Shown here: in pieces, positions 1 through 11,284 of the stretch
How the letters are laid out: each line of letters begins with the position of its first letter
Position numbering within the stretch: the first letter of the stretch is position 1
Origin: Tetracladium setigerum
Lineage: Eukaryota > Ascomycota > Leotiomycetes > Helotiales
DNA: 64,000 bases
Direction of reading: 5' to 3'
Assembly (NCBI GenBank): GCA_031472005.1
Contig: PZJY01000001.1
Coordinates: forward strand, 1,364,001 to 1,428,000
Notes under the pieces: generated by a model
What the model saw: the letters and a program-made list of their open reading frames with translations, nothing else
Databases searched by the model: none
Told to the model about the DNA's origin: nothing
Translations under genes and position numbers: made by a program

Positions 1-45
1 TTAGCTTCAGCTCCATCTCAAATCCCTAATTGATCATCATCATAC

Positions 46-422
46 CTTCATGATCTGCATCCAGCACATCATGGTATGTATACCCCAACGCAAAGCTATT
101 AGCTATAGGGGTATCTTAGTACCATGCCTCTCTCCCGTCCTCCTAGAATCCTCCGTCGATAAAGCCTCTAGAAACTCCTTCTGCGAATCCGCAGATCCTC
201 CTATCGAAAGAATTAGCCCATTGCTCAAGCTCTGTCTCGCTGAGCAGCTGTAGACGTGCCTAAGACAAGGATGTTCTTCTCAGGGAGCTTCTTCCCGGTC
301 GCTACGCTGTCCAACAGCGACGACCATATGTTCTTCTTTTCATCGGCGCTCTTCGGTCGCTCGTGCTCGCTCGAGGTAGAGGCTTGTGTGTATGTTGACG
401 TTCTGTTGTTCGGAGTCGTCAT
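46..422 (-). CDS. Cytoplasmic dynein light intermediate chain (5' part, apparent frameshift, cut by window edge)
   Basis: Only the N-terminal part is in the window. Exon 1 is 260-422 and exon 2 is 46-200; a further intron starts at 45 with GTATGA and leaves the window. The peptide has the fungal dynein light intermediate chain signature IWSSLLDSVATGKKLPEKN, then NILVL and, after splicing, GGSADSQKEFLEALS. Later comes ANSFALGYTY, which is also typical of the family. This subunit is known to link the dynein motor to cargo adaptors on microtubules. The intron at 201-259 appears to use a GC donor (GCACGT) with a GCTAAT branch point and a TAG acceptor. The frame breaks at the G4 run 108-111: ANSFALGYTY lies in another frame than the exon start, and one extra base in that run restores it. 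The start at 422 gives the short Ser/Thr-rich N-terminus usual in fungi. The gene diverges from the IST3 homolog. Confidence 0.85.
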
Positions 423-822
423 TGTGGGTATGGTAGCTAGCTACAGCTCTCAGGAGGTCCTCTTTTGGTGTCGCAGCAGTGGTTGAAGGGAATCGTGGGC
501 TCGAAAAGGGCGGGATATTGCTACCATGTCCTGCTGATTTGATCTCGTGGCCCGCGCATCGGTTATCTAGAGGCAAAGAATTTGTGGAGCGGGAAAAGGA
601 TTAAATGGAGGTAGGATGTTGGGGGTGTTTCTCGTAGATTTTTGTTGATGCTTGATTCTGGCGGGTGAGTTTCAAACGCGACGGACAAGGCGAGGCGGCG
701 GGCAACTTTTTGTTTGGGCCAGCAGGGGCAGAGCGATCATTCCTTTTCCTCCGCAGCCTTGTCTCGAACTCCCGGCAGTAACTTCAACGGCTTTTCAAAG
801 CAAAGCAAACAGCAACAGCAGG
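423..822. other. Divergent intergenic region, dynein light intermediate chain / IST3 homolog
   Basis: About 400 bases between two divergently transcribed genes, so it must hold both promoters. Small open frames on both strands overlap each other and look like chance. I see no clear TATA box. Confidence 0.6.
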
Positions 823-1777
823 ATGAGTAGTATTAGACAGATCCAGGAGCTTAATAAACGGGAGCTTGAGAATGGAATGTAGGTTGATCTCGTCAATGTT
901 TACCAGTTACCTATTAAATACTGATGATATCGCACGCAGTCCCCCAGATGCTTCATGGCATACGGATTACCGCGACACAGCTTATATTTACATAGGTGGT
1001 CTCCCATTCGAACTTTCCGAAGGAGATGTCGTCACAATATTCTCGCAATTCGGCGAGCCCACCTACATAAACCTTGTGCGAGACAAGGAAACTGGCAAAT
1101 CCCGCGGCTTCGCATTTCTCAAATATGAAGATCAGCGCAGTACGGATCTCGCTGTTGATAATCTGAGTGGTACGCTGGTTATGGGGAGGACATTGAGAGT
1201 TGACCATACGAGATATAAGAAGAAAGACGAGGAGACGGAGACGGGGATGGATCTCACGCTGGATGCGAGTAAGCAGATTGAGGAGGATGAGGGTGAGGGA
1301 AGGAGGAAAAGGAGGAGGACAAGCGAGAGTGAGAGTGAAGAGGAGAGGCCGAAGTTAAGGGAGGAGATAGAGTTGGCGAAACTATTGCAGGATCATGATG
1401 AAGATGATCCAATGAAGCAGTTCTTGATTGATGAGAAGAAAGAGGAGGTTCAGTTGGCTTTGGCTAGGATTAAGAGTGGGAAGAAAGAGAGCAGGAAGGG
1501 AAAGGAGAGGCATAGGCATCATCATAGGTCTAGGAGGGAGAAAGAGGATGGGGATGGAGAGAAGCATTCTCGGCGACGAAGAGAGGGCGAGGAGCGAGGA
1601 GATGGTGACAGGGAAAGGCAGTCCAGGAGACGAAGAGATGATGGGGAAAGAAGGAGATCACGATCAAGAGAGCGAGACCGAGACCGAGAAAGAAGAGATG
1701 ATCGGGATAATGGTAGTGAGCGTCCCCGGCGGAGGGATGATTCTCGCGAAAAGAGCCATCGATCAAGGAGAGACTGA
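823..1777 (+). CDS. IST3: IST3/Snu17-like U2 snRNP RNA-binding protein (RES complex, RBMX2 type)
   Basis: Two exons, 823-878 and 940-1777, with a 61-nt GT-AG intron, give a protein of about 297 aa. The N-terminus reads MSSIRQIQELNKRELENGI, then PPDASWH and a single RRM at residues ~30-110. The RNP2 motif is IYIGGLPF and the RNP1 motif is SRGFAFLKY. This layout, with the short helix before the RRM, is that of yeast Ist3/Snu17 and human RBMX2, which form the pre-mRNA retention and splicing (RES) complex with Bud13 and Pml1 on the activated spliceosome. The C-terminal ~150 residues are a charged, Arg/Asp/Glu-rich RS-like tail, longer than in yeast but usual in filamentous fungi. The start at 823 is chosen because it opens in frame with the conserved N-terminal helix; an ATG at 866 in the unspliced frame would lose it. 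Confidence 0.93.
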
Positions 1778-2025
1778 GTTTCTTTGAATTAGATTTATCA
1801 CCTTTGTTACTTGCTCCGAATGATACCAAAGCAAGGAATGTCACAATACCTTATAAGACATAATTTTCAGTTCTGTTCTCAATTCATCATTCATGTATAT
1901 AAATCGACGCATGGCCGCTAGCAAAGCAGCAGGTCTAACCATATGACCGTGAGAATATCCTACAAAACCCAAACACCCAGTCCAATGCGCCTCGCTAAAT
2001 TTCACAATGAATGAAGATCTGACAA

Positions 2026-3383
2026 TCAAGACGCCCCGAGATATCTCTTCCACCCTTCTCGATTAATGTGTCGTTTACCATCTTGACCATCGCCAATCAC
2101 AAACTTCTCCCATCTTCCATCACGACCGCCTCCAACCACAATCAACGTGTCGTCAGTGGTCCAGCCCATAACACCCTTTGGCGGCTTGAATCCCGAATCG
2201 GGAGTGTTTAGAGCAACTACCGGCTCATCGCCCATCTCGAACTTGGCAGAAGCGAAGGAGTATATGTCAGAAAAGGTTTTTGGCATTAATGGAAGACGAC
2301 TGAGGAACCCCCATTTCTGACCAGTGTCTTCGGCCGATGAACTTGCACTGCCTGGCCCAGCTGCAATCCTGGGAATTCTGGTGTCAACTTCAGTGTTCGG
2401 GGGGTATGGAATGTCGAATACGTGTAATGTTGATTTGTCAGAGGTAACTGCCAAAAGCCGCCGCGAAGGTGAAAATGCTAGACCGAAGATGGTTGCTGGG
2501 TCTATACCTCGCCTGAGCTCCGTCATTTTTGCACTACTGCTTGTCGAGAATACTCGAATCAATGTGCCCTAAATATTATTTAGAAAGTGCTATGAATGCT
2601 CTCAGTCCGAATCTCATACCTTGTCGCTTGCCGTTGCTAAAACCTTGCCATCTCGGCTAATCTCGAGCGCTCTCAGAGACGAACTGTGGGCAGGTATGAT
2701 GCTCACACTCCCAGTTGCAAGATCCACCAGTTGGACTTGTCCTTGTGTTCTGCCAGGAAATACCACCGTCTTCGCTGTCAAACAGCATAGGCCGTGAGGG
2801 TTGTCTGCGGTCTCAAAGGCTGCCCATAAATCCGGCTGTGTTTGGAATTTATATACTCGGATCGAGTTGTGAAGGGCGATCACGATGTGGGTTCGAGTGA
2901 GCTTGACTCCGCGCACTGTGGTCAAGACAGGTAGCTGTACAGCAACTTTCTGTTTTGCGTCGTCCCAGATGATAACCTGCGAGCTGTTAGATTTCTGGCT
3001 GGAAGGCTCGGCCTCTCTCAACTGACCTTGTTCTGTGGAAACTTGGGCAGTTTACCACCTCCCACCAGTGCAATGTAGTTTGCCCTTCCCAGCATCTCGG
3101 CAGCACCAATTCCAGCATTGAAATCTAGGATGGGTTCAGTATGCGCTGCAGCTCCAAGCATGGCGTGGGGGACTGACCTCGAGCAACACGCAGTTGACAA
3201 GGCTCGGAATTGAAGACTGCACATTCCCAGTCAGTTTTTACTGCTCGCAGATATACTACAGAGACTCTACATACTGCAAAAACCACTGTCAAGGCCTACA
3301 GCAAAACAGCTGGCGTCCTGGTTGAAGGCGGCTGACAAGGCTACCGGGCTATTTGACGGTTCAATGGCGGGTCGGGTGTTCAT
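2026..3383 (-). CDS. HSV2: PROPPIN WD40 protein, HSV2/WIPI3-4 type
   Basis: Five exons (3275-3383, 3178-3216, 3027-3124, 2620-2976, 2026-2568) join in frame to about 381 aa. The peptide is a seven-bladed beta-propeller of the PROPPIN family. The phosphoinositide-binding L/FRRG motif appears as LRRG at residues ~219-222, just after ATASDKGTLIRVFST. Family knowledge: PROPPINs bind PI3P and PI(3,5)P2 on endosomes, vacuoles and pre-autophagosomal membranes. The sequence is closest to the Hsv2/WDR45-WDR45B branch rather than Atg18, because the short blade-6 loop and the FAFSPS-like SLAFSPS/GLAFSPS block match the small members. Exon 2 is only 39 nt. The gene is divergent from the septin, with about 770 bases between starts. 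I cannot separate Hsv2 from Atg21 by reading alone. Confidence 0.9.
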
Positions 3384-4155
3384 GGTTGCGGATGAGAAGA
3401 GCGAGTCAGGATCTGTTGAAGAAGAGTATTCTGAAGCTTAGGAAGCTGCGGGCATGCCCCAAGACGACAGTTGATGTCTCCAAGTCTCGAGTAGAAGTTC
3501 GTCGTGGTGTTGTGGTGGAGTAAAAAGTTGCTCGATGTTCTTGGGTGGTGGGTGGTGTTTATCAGTCGGCAGTCGCATCTCAAGAAAGTGCAGTGCCCTA
3601 TCGGAGCCTCTTTTGTGGACCTGGGGAAGGCTTTCAGGTGGAAATTTCTTGGGACGAAACTTGACAGATGTAAACAAACCAACACACGGCAAATAGACTG
3701 GTCGTATTTTTGCACTGGGTTTAATGTTATTTTCTTTTTTATATATAAAGTCTCGGCACTTGCAGAACAATCAAATAGATAAAGAGAAATAACACTTCAG
3801 TATGTATAAATCAGATAAACACTTCGTTCAACATGATCAGATGCTCACTCTTATGCTCTTTCAATCGCTGCAAATCATCTGCAGCTGCAGCCTTGCCCCC
3901 TATCCAAACTTGGCTAGTGCAGCCGTCCCATGCTCCTTCGCCAAATTATGAGGTTTCCCCTGAACGCAGCAGCACAGCAACAACGACCCGACCGCATCTT
4001 TGAAATTTCGCGATAACAACACACGTCCAACATACATTGCACAACCACGGACTACCAACCTTGGTCTAACTCAGCTATCGCAGGTCGAGTCCTCATCTCC
4101 TCCATACACATAACTTGCACATAAACAATCCACATCCACCACCGCCTTCATCATC
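3384..4155. other. Divergent intergenic region, PROPPIN / septin
   Basis: About 770 bases between two start codons. Pyrimidine-rich stretches upstream of the septin start (for example around 4080-4150) look like a fungal 5' leader. Overlapping open frames at 3380-3780 on both strands have no recognisable product. Confidence 0.6.
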
Positions 4156-5788
4156 ATGTCTTCTCCATTGAGCGCAGTATGTCCAACCACCGAGATCCGC
4201 CTTCAAACAGCCATGATCACCTTCAAACCCCTATTGTATCTTCTGACCCCCAGCTTTGTGCCAGTAGTATCATGCTGGGGTTTGTCTTCGTCCTTGTCTC
4301 GCCACAATCCAGACCCCGCAACTAACCTTGACATTGCCATAGATCAAGATCCGCAGGAAGAAGAATGTCAAGAAGGGTATTCAGTTCTGCTTGATGGTCT
4401 GTGGTGCTTCGGGAACTGGTATGTTGCAACCTCTTGCGCCTGCAAGGCTCCATGACTGACAATCGCAGGTCGAACCACCTTCGTAAACACCCTGTGCGGA
4501 AAGAAGGTCCTCCAGGCCAAGGACTCGGACGATGCCTCCAATGCCCACATCGAGGAGGGTGTGAAGATTAAGCCCATCACCGTTGGTACGCAATCGAGTG
4601 TGGCTTTCTACACATGAAGCACATTGGCTGATAATATGTGACAGAGTTAGAGCTGGACGAGGAGGGAACCCGTATCTCGCTGACGATCGTTGACACACCC
4701 GGCTTCGGTGACCAAATTGACAACGAGGCAAGGTAGGATACATCTGCGTGCACAGCTGGCAGAATTACACTGACGATGCCGTAGCTTTGGCGAGATTGTT
4801 GGCTTCCTTGAACGACAATACGATGATATTCTTGCAGAGGAGTCCCGTATCAAGCGTAACCCTCGTTTCCGCGACAATCGAGTTCACGTTCTGCTCTACT
4901 TCATCACACCCACTGGACACGGGTGAGTGCTACAATATTAGAACAACCGCTATCTAGCTGACCACGCTACAGACTACGTGAATTGGACATTGAGCTTATG
5001 AGACGCCTCTCACCCCGCGTTAACGTCATCCCAGTTATTGGCAAAGCCGACTCCCTTACCCCAGCTGAATTGGCCGAATCGAAGAAGCTTGTTATGGAGG
5101 ATATCGAACATTACCGAATTCCAGTATACAACTTCCCATACGATATCGAGGAGGATGACGAGGACACCGTCGAGGAGAACGCCGAGCTCAGAGGCTTGAT
5201 GCCATTTGCGATTGTTGGCTCTGAAGAGGTGGTTGAGATTGGTGGCCGAAAAGTTCGTGCTAGGCAGTATCCATGGGGTGTTGTAGAGGTCGACAACCCA
5301 AGACACTCCGACTTCCTCGCTATTCGAAGTGCGCTCCTCCACAGTCATTTGGCCGATTTGAAGGAGATTACCCACGATTTCCTTTACGAAAACTACCGTA
5401 CCGAGAAACTCAGCAAGAGTGTTGAGGGTGGAGCGTATGTTATATATCTTCGTGACTCGGTGTGCCCAAGCTAACATGGCATAGTGATTCTTCTATGAAC
5501 CCAGAGGACCTCGCATCTCAATCCGTTCGCCTGAAGGAAGAGCAACTCCGACGTGAGGAGGAGAAGCTCCGTGAAATCGAGGTCAAGGTCCAGAGAGAGA
5601 TCAACGAGAAGCGACAGGAGCTGTTGGCCCGTGAGAGTCAACTCAAGGAGATTGAGGCGAGAATGCACCGAGAACACACCGCGCACCTCGAAGCAAATGG
5701 AGGGGTCATGCCGATCGTGACTCTGAGGCTTGAGTGTTTAATGTTGGAGTTTGACGGACGACGATACCTTGCGAAATGCGATGCTTGA
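4156..5788 (+). CDS. CDC11: Septin, Cdc11 class (Aspergillus AspA type)
   Basis: Seven exons (4156-4176, 4343-4418, 4469-4585, 4645-4732, 4785-4922, 4973-5434, 5485-5788) join in frame to about 401 aa. The first exon has only seven codons. A polybasic stretch (KIRRKKNVKKG) precedes the GTP-binding domain, as in septins that bind phosphoinositides. The Walker A motif reads GASGTGRTTF (residues ~28-37), G3 is DTPGFGD and the G4 region reads VIGKADSL. The Arg in place of the Walker A Lys, plus MEDIEHYRIPVYNFPYD, places it with yeast Cdc11. A C-terminal coiled coil (residues ~310-375) is rich in Arg and Glu. Septins form hetero-oligomeric rods and filaments at septa, hyphal tips and branch points. 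The last ~28 residues, after HLEANGGV, look less septin-like, so the true 3' end may involve another intron. Confidence 0.92.
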
Positions 5789-6720
5789 CGAAGAGGGGCG
5801 CTACCAGTTGCTAGCTGGGCTGCTATCAAGGGGTTTTCGGGGCTGCGGGTTTCCTTTTGCTGGTCGTTGACGGCATACGCAAGACCTTCTTCTGGCTCTG
5901 AAAAGCTTTTCATGTGTTTTCTTTATCATCTTTCTAATACGCCGTTGAAATTATTTTCCCTTCATTCTTGGTCCTGTGATAGAGGCATGGGCATCTGCAA
6001 TGAATCAGTGAATCTTCTATTTTTTGTGTGAGCAGTTGAATTAAAAAATATCTCAAAATTTCACGTGTCTTACTTTGTTGAAAGAAGAGCATGCTTTCCT
6101 TAGATGATATTACCTTCCTCTTTCTCATGTGTTTGGTCAAGACTTCACTTGATCCTTGCCATCAAACGAGGGCTGTAAGTCTACCCAGGCTGGCTACACT
6201 CATATCGAATCTCTGAAGAAAAACAAATGCGGACCAGGTATTTACCAAACCGTAAGGAATTCTAAGGGATAACGCTTCTTCAATTCTCACCACACTGGTC
6301 TAAGCGAGGTGCTGGTTCCTACGGAGTGCATCTCAAAGTACCTCGCCTGCTCGCCTACAGCCGATAAAACAATTGAACGAAGTAGATAACTATGGCTATC
6401 TAACAAAGGAATAATCAAACATCCAATGTAAAGTACACATCAGAATTTAAATGTCATATGTACGACTTGGAGGTGTGACATGTGACATGTACTGGTGACC
6501 AAAATATGCAAAGAGGCTGAATCACTCCAGAGCCTGAATGGCCAATGGTCTTGGCGGTGGCACAAGCTCCAAAGGACGCTAAGCCCCCGCGCTCCCAGAC
6601 GCCGAAGCTATAACATCATCTTCATCATCAGAGACCTCTTCAAGTTGTTCGCATCAACATCTCCAGATCACCAACAACAGCAGCTAGATACTCATATCGT
6701 TAGCCAGGACACATATCACG
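5789..6720. other. Intergenic region, septin / BI-1 gene
   Basis: About 930 bases. Contains the 3' region of the septin and the 5' region of the BI-1-like gene. An 11-base element, CATGTGACATG (6479-6489), lies about 230 bases before the BI-1 start and recurs inverted at 18999-19009. No gene is supported. Confidence 0.55.
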
Positions 6721-7667
6721 ATGGCTGCCAACACCAAATACACTGCTGCTCCGCAGCGCGATTCTTTCGATGACACAGCTGCCTACTCCCAGGCCCCGCC
6801 ATCCTACGTTGATGAGCCTTCCTCCTCGAACGACCAGGCGACTTTGCTAGGAGGGCCACGGAATAGCGAGGACAATATCCCAGATGACTTCAAGGTACGT
6901 TGGATACATGGAGATCTTTAAGCGGTAGAGCAAGACTGACGTTCTGTGCAGTTTGGAGGATCAGTGGCGGAGGCGACTATTGACATCCGGATGGCTTTCG
7001 TACGCAAGGTTTATGCTATCCTGTGAGTATGCCATATGGTCCCAGTATATTACATGAACTGACAAAGTCTAGGTCTGTTCAACTCATTGCAACTGCCATT
7101 CTCAGCTCTGTTTCCTTCTTCAACAAAGGCTACAGACAATGGATCCAGTCAAACCAGTGGATGGTATGGGTCTCTCTATTCGGCGCCCTGGGCTTCATGG
7201 GCCTGACCTACTGGAAACGCAAGTCATACCCAACGAATCTCCTTTTCCTTGCTGGTTTCACTGGATTTGAGGCATACTCGGTATCCGTCATTGTATCCTT
7301 CTACCAATCGAAGATTGTCCTACAGGCGGTTCTTCTGACGGCAGGAATCTTCGTCGCACTCACAATCTTCGCTTGCCAGACAAAGTATGACTTTACATCC
7401 TGGATGCCATATCTATTTGGTGGGCTCTGGGCTTTGATACTCTTTGGATTCATGGCCGCCTTCTTCCCGGCCAACAGCACCGTCGAGCTTGCCTACTCTG
7501 GCATCGCTGCATTGTTGTTCTCGGGATACATTCTGGTGGATACGCAACTTATCATGAGACATTACCATGTGGAGGAGGAAATTGCAGCTGCCATCAGCTT
7601 GTACTTGGACATTATCAACTTGTTCCTCGCCATTCTTCGCATTCTCAACAGCCAGCAAAACAACTAA
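6721..7667 (+). CDS. Bax inhibitor-1 family (TMBIM) membrane protein
   Basis: Three exons (6721-6894, 6952-7022, 7073-7667) give about 279 aa. The N-terminal ~60 residues are polar with a PPSYVDEP segment. They are followed by FGGSVAEATIDIRMAFVRKV, the usual lead-in of fungal TMBIM proteins, then about seven hydrophobic helices. The C-terminus carries GYILVDTQLIM and LYLDIINLFLAILRIL, hallmark motifs of the BI-1/lifeguard family. These proteins sit in ER, Golgi or vacuolar membranes and are known as Ca2+ leak or cell-death modulators; the yeast relative is Bxi1/Ybh3. The length matches the family, all three exons stay in frame, and splice sites are canonical. Confidence 0.92.
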
Positions 7668-9175
7668 ATCAGCTCTGTCTTGAAGAACTTGGGGGTTTTG
7701 CCTCGCAACTTTATTGTGATGGGCGAAAGATTTCTTTTGTGCGGTCGAACTGTCTTGACTTTATTGGCGTTTAAGGAAAGGAAATTGGAAACATGAAGTA
7801 AAGGTATGGAGAAATGCAGCGAGGAAGGATTGGGTCATCAACTAGCAACGGATACAGACTGCGTAAATCGTTTATCTCGGCTTGCTAGAATCCAACTGCC
7901 GAGATGGAGCTGTGTTTCGTTACAGGTTCCCCAGACAAGCAAATGCGGACATATTATTAGGGAAGTGAAGTCATGGTCGAATTGAATGAGTATGCGATTC
8001 CATAGGTTATTAATAGTGTAATTGTACCCTTTCGAGTCTTTTATCTATTTGAAGTCCGAGTGCGAGTTGATGATGTCTTGGGAGCCGAGATACGACTGAT
8101 ACCCGAAGGGACACTTCCTTGTTCTTTGTTCAATCTCAACGCCGCGTAGCATCTATTCTTGCCAATTTTTACTGGAATGATTGGAATCCAATCAATATTG
8201 TGCCAAGTCGCATTGCATCCGGATTGTCAATGCTTGATAGTGTCTGAGCCTCTCTCTCAACGCGTAGAGACGCAGAGACGGACGACGAGCATCTTCCGCG
8301 ATTCCGTTCGCCGTCGAGGGCTCGAGTTCGATTGATCCAGTAGTAATGCGCTCCCTGGTCATCCATCCCCTCCCTGTGCGAATGGCCAGGATCCCCTATA
8401 TTAATTCCCGATTTGGTGCGCAATGATCGTTGTGCGGGCCGGGCCCATGTACCTGAACCTGAACTCAGATTTGCTCCAAAATCAGGGGTATCACCCCTAC
8501 TGTACGGAGGTACTGTCCTGCAAGCTGTATCCGCCGCCGTAGTAGCAGCAGAAAAGTGGCAAAATCAAAGTGAGGGAGTGAATGATCAGCTGGAGTGGGA
8601 CACAATATTTGTGTTGTGGTTGAGTGAAGAGAGAATTGGTAAGGAGCACACATATGGATATCAGTTTGTTGGGTTGTCCCTAGATGCTGTCCAAAGTATA
8701 CTTTTTTACACTCAAACTACTCTATCTGAATGTCAATATAAAACAACCTCTGTGAGTTTACTAGTAGCATAATAGTATAGTAATGTAATAGACCCATCAA
8801 TACTTGACGATCCTCCCCCGAAAAACGTGCTGCTGCTGAACGAAAACTCACCGCCCGCGTCCAAGAAATCTCCCGCGGGAAACCACCGACTGGTCTCAAC
8901 GCAATCATAACACACACACCACCAACCACCACCACCACCACACTCTCGTTTTTACTCCTTTTAAATTTCCATGCTTTAACTCCTCCTCCTAAGTTGATTT
9001 CGCCTCCCTCCTCCCCCAAGACCAATTGAGGTCTCCCCCCTTCTCAATTGGCAATTCGATTCTTTCCCCTCGCTCTCTTTTTGCCGGCTCTTCAAAGTTG
9101 TTCCCCTTTCTTGCTTTCCCCCCACAGCAGACAGAGAGAGAGAGAGACAAGAGGACACAACAGCCCCAAGGAACC
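7668..9175. other. Intergenic region, BI-1 / ceramide synthase
   Basis: About 1.5 kb with no supported gene. Short open frames on opposite strands (8169-8772) overlap and have no recognisable domain. A GA microsatellite at about 9128-9146 lies in the 5' leader of the ceramide synthase gene. The sequence 8900-9170 is strongly pyrimidine-rich, which is common in fungal core promoters. Confidence 0.55.
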
Positions 9176-10898
9176 ATGAACAACCATACCGTGCACGCCG
9201 CAATCGACCATGAAAAGGAGAAGGAGCTTGCGCAAGAATGGTTGCACCAGAATGGCGACAATGTCGCAGCCATAGAGCAGAAGCTCAACAAGGAACACAA
9301 TGGTTCTTTCCCCGACAGAGAAATGACTCTCAAGCGGAAATTGAAGCGGAAAGACGACGGCCCTCTGGAGATTGTATGTGGATGGATTGTAGAGCATCAG
9401 ATTGGTAAATATCCCTTCTTGTTTGCACTCTTTTTTTTTCTTAAATAGGGAATTTTTTCTATTGTGGCGGCAACTGACAGGAGCTCCCTACACATATAGG
9501 CCTTGCCGTGAATCTCCTTATGCTGCTCGGCCTCACGCATATGTGCTTCCCTCGCGCACGACGACATACCCGCAAGTTCTTTGAGCTATCCTACTACAAT
9601 CCCCAGACGACGGAATATCGCGCTGGGTGGAACGATGCGTGGATGGTCTTCTACTGGATTGTGGTGTTTACTGGTTTGCGCGCCGCCGTTATGGATTATA
9701 TCCTGATGCCCTTCGCGAAGAAGGCCGGAGTGAAAACTGCAAGGGATGAGACCAGGTTTGCGGAGCAGTCTTGGTTGATTATCTATTACCTGGTTTTTTG
9801 GCCCATTGGAATGGTAGGTCTTTCTTTGCTCCCTTTCTTCCAAAAAAAAATACGAGGAATGGCTTCTAATTTGTTTTTTTTGGCAGTATATTCTAGTCAC
9901 GTCTGATTACTGGCTCAATCTCAGGAACCTTTGGGCGAACTGGCCAAGCCGAGAAATTGGAGGTCTGCGAAAGTGGTATATCCTTGTTCAGTATGCTTTC
10001 TGGCTTCAGCAGATCATGGTTATCAACATTGAGAAGAGGAGAAAGGACCATTGGCAGATGTTCACCCACCACATTGTTACCACCGTTTTGATCTTCACGA
10101 GTTACGGATACCACCAAACGAAAGTCGCAAATTTGATTCTCTGCATTATGGATGTGGTGGATATCTTCTTTTCGGTTTGTCTCCCATGCCCCCGGATTTC
10201 CTAGATTTTATTGACTTTTGGAACTAACCCTATCTCACAACCAGCTCGCGAAATGCTCAAAATATCTTGGCTTCACAAACCTTTGCGATGTGCTTTTCGG
10301 CGTCTTCATGGTCACTTGGGTCGCCGCGCGCCACGTAGCCTATATGATTGTCTGCTGGTCAGTGTGGGAACACCTACCAGAAGTCATCGATCTGGGCTGC
10401 TATTCAGGCAAAAACGGTGCATTAGAAGGACCCTTCCCTCCACCCGATCGATTCGCACACCTCTTCGACCCCTTCCGCAACCCAGAAGGCGTGGTGTGTT
10501 TCAACCATGGGATCAAATGGGGATTCCTGGGAGCGCTGCTATTCTTGCAGGCTATCCAGGTGATGTGGTTCGGCATGATTCTACGAGTAGCAATGTCCGT
10601 TCTGCGCGGGGCGAAGGCGGACGACACACGAAGTGATGACGAAGCAGATGAAGATGATGAGGTCGAGGAGAAGATCATCCGCACCATTGAAGAGCTCGAT
10701 GATCTTCCTACGCCCCCACCTTATGAGGAGGAAGTTGGCGTTGAGGCGATCAATCTCAAGGGAAGGAGGACGTCAAATGCAAGTCGCTATCGCAAGAGCA
10801 GCAGCGGTGGTGGGGGAACTACGGGAGCGAGTCACAGTCATAGTAGCATGGATAGGAAGGAGTTATTAGGACGAATTGGGTGTGATAAAGGCGTTTGA
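9176..10898 (+). CDS. Sphingosine N-acyltransferase (ceramide synthase, LAG1/LAC1 family)
   Basis: Four exons (9176-9404, 9500-9813, 9887-10174, 10245-10898) give about 494 aa. The protein is a multi-pass membrane protein with a TLC (TRAM-LAG1-CLN8) domain. The invariant active-site pair is HH at residues ~242-243 (FTHHIVTT). It is followed by SYGYHQTKVANLILCIMD and the DVVDIFFSLAKCSKYLG block, all diagnostic of the LAG1 motif. It acylates sphingoid bases to (dihydro)ceramide in the ER. Filamentous fungi usually have two paralogs (BarA-like and LagA-like); I cannot tell which this is. After the last helix there is a long acidic stretch (DDEADEDDEVEEK, residues ~390-410) and a Ser/Gly/His-rich tail. 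The start follows a GGAACC context and gives a conserved soluble N-terminal region. Confidence 0.93.
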
Positions 10899-11103
10899 GA
10901 ATAGATCGGGAATGAGATGAGAATGAAGATGAAAGGGGGGAGGTGTCATATTTTTATCACTCTCTCTCTTTCTCTTTGTCTTTCTCTCTCTTCTTCTCTT
11001 TGTGTTTCCGCCCTGTTGTTGTTGTCTTTTTTGGTTTGTTTTGGGAAGGGGAGGAAGGGGAGGAAGGATTATTGACTATTGGGGTTTTTCGGGGAATCAC
11101 CTA

Positions 11104-11127
11104 ATCATCATCATCATCATCATCATT
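11104..11127. repeat. (ATC)n microsatellite
   Basis: About eight tandem ATC units in the 3' flank of the ceramide synthase gene. Confidence 0.9.
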
Positions 11128-11215
11128 GCATTCCTCTATAACTCGTGTTCTTTTTTTTTTCGTTTTTACCCTCGAAAAAAGATAAAGAAACTACAAAATG
11201 CTTCGCGGGTTTGTG

Positions 11216-11284
11216 CATGTGTGTGTGTATGTGTCTGTCTGTCTCTGTGTGGTGGTGTCTTTTTGTCTGTCTGTGTGTGTTTAT
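11216..11284. repeat. (GT)n / (CTGT)n microsatellite
   Basis: Alternating GT tracts mixed with CTGT units on the plus strand; an imperfect simple repeat. Confidence 0.85.

Noticed and set aside
8320..8345. tRNA B-box-like GAGTTCGATTGATCC
   Set aside because: No matching A-box or acceptor stem could be folded around it; similar B-box-like hits at 21566 and 29731 also failed.
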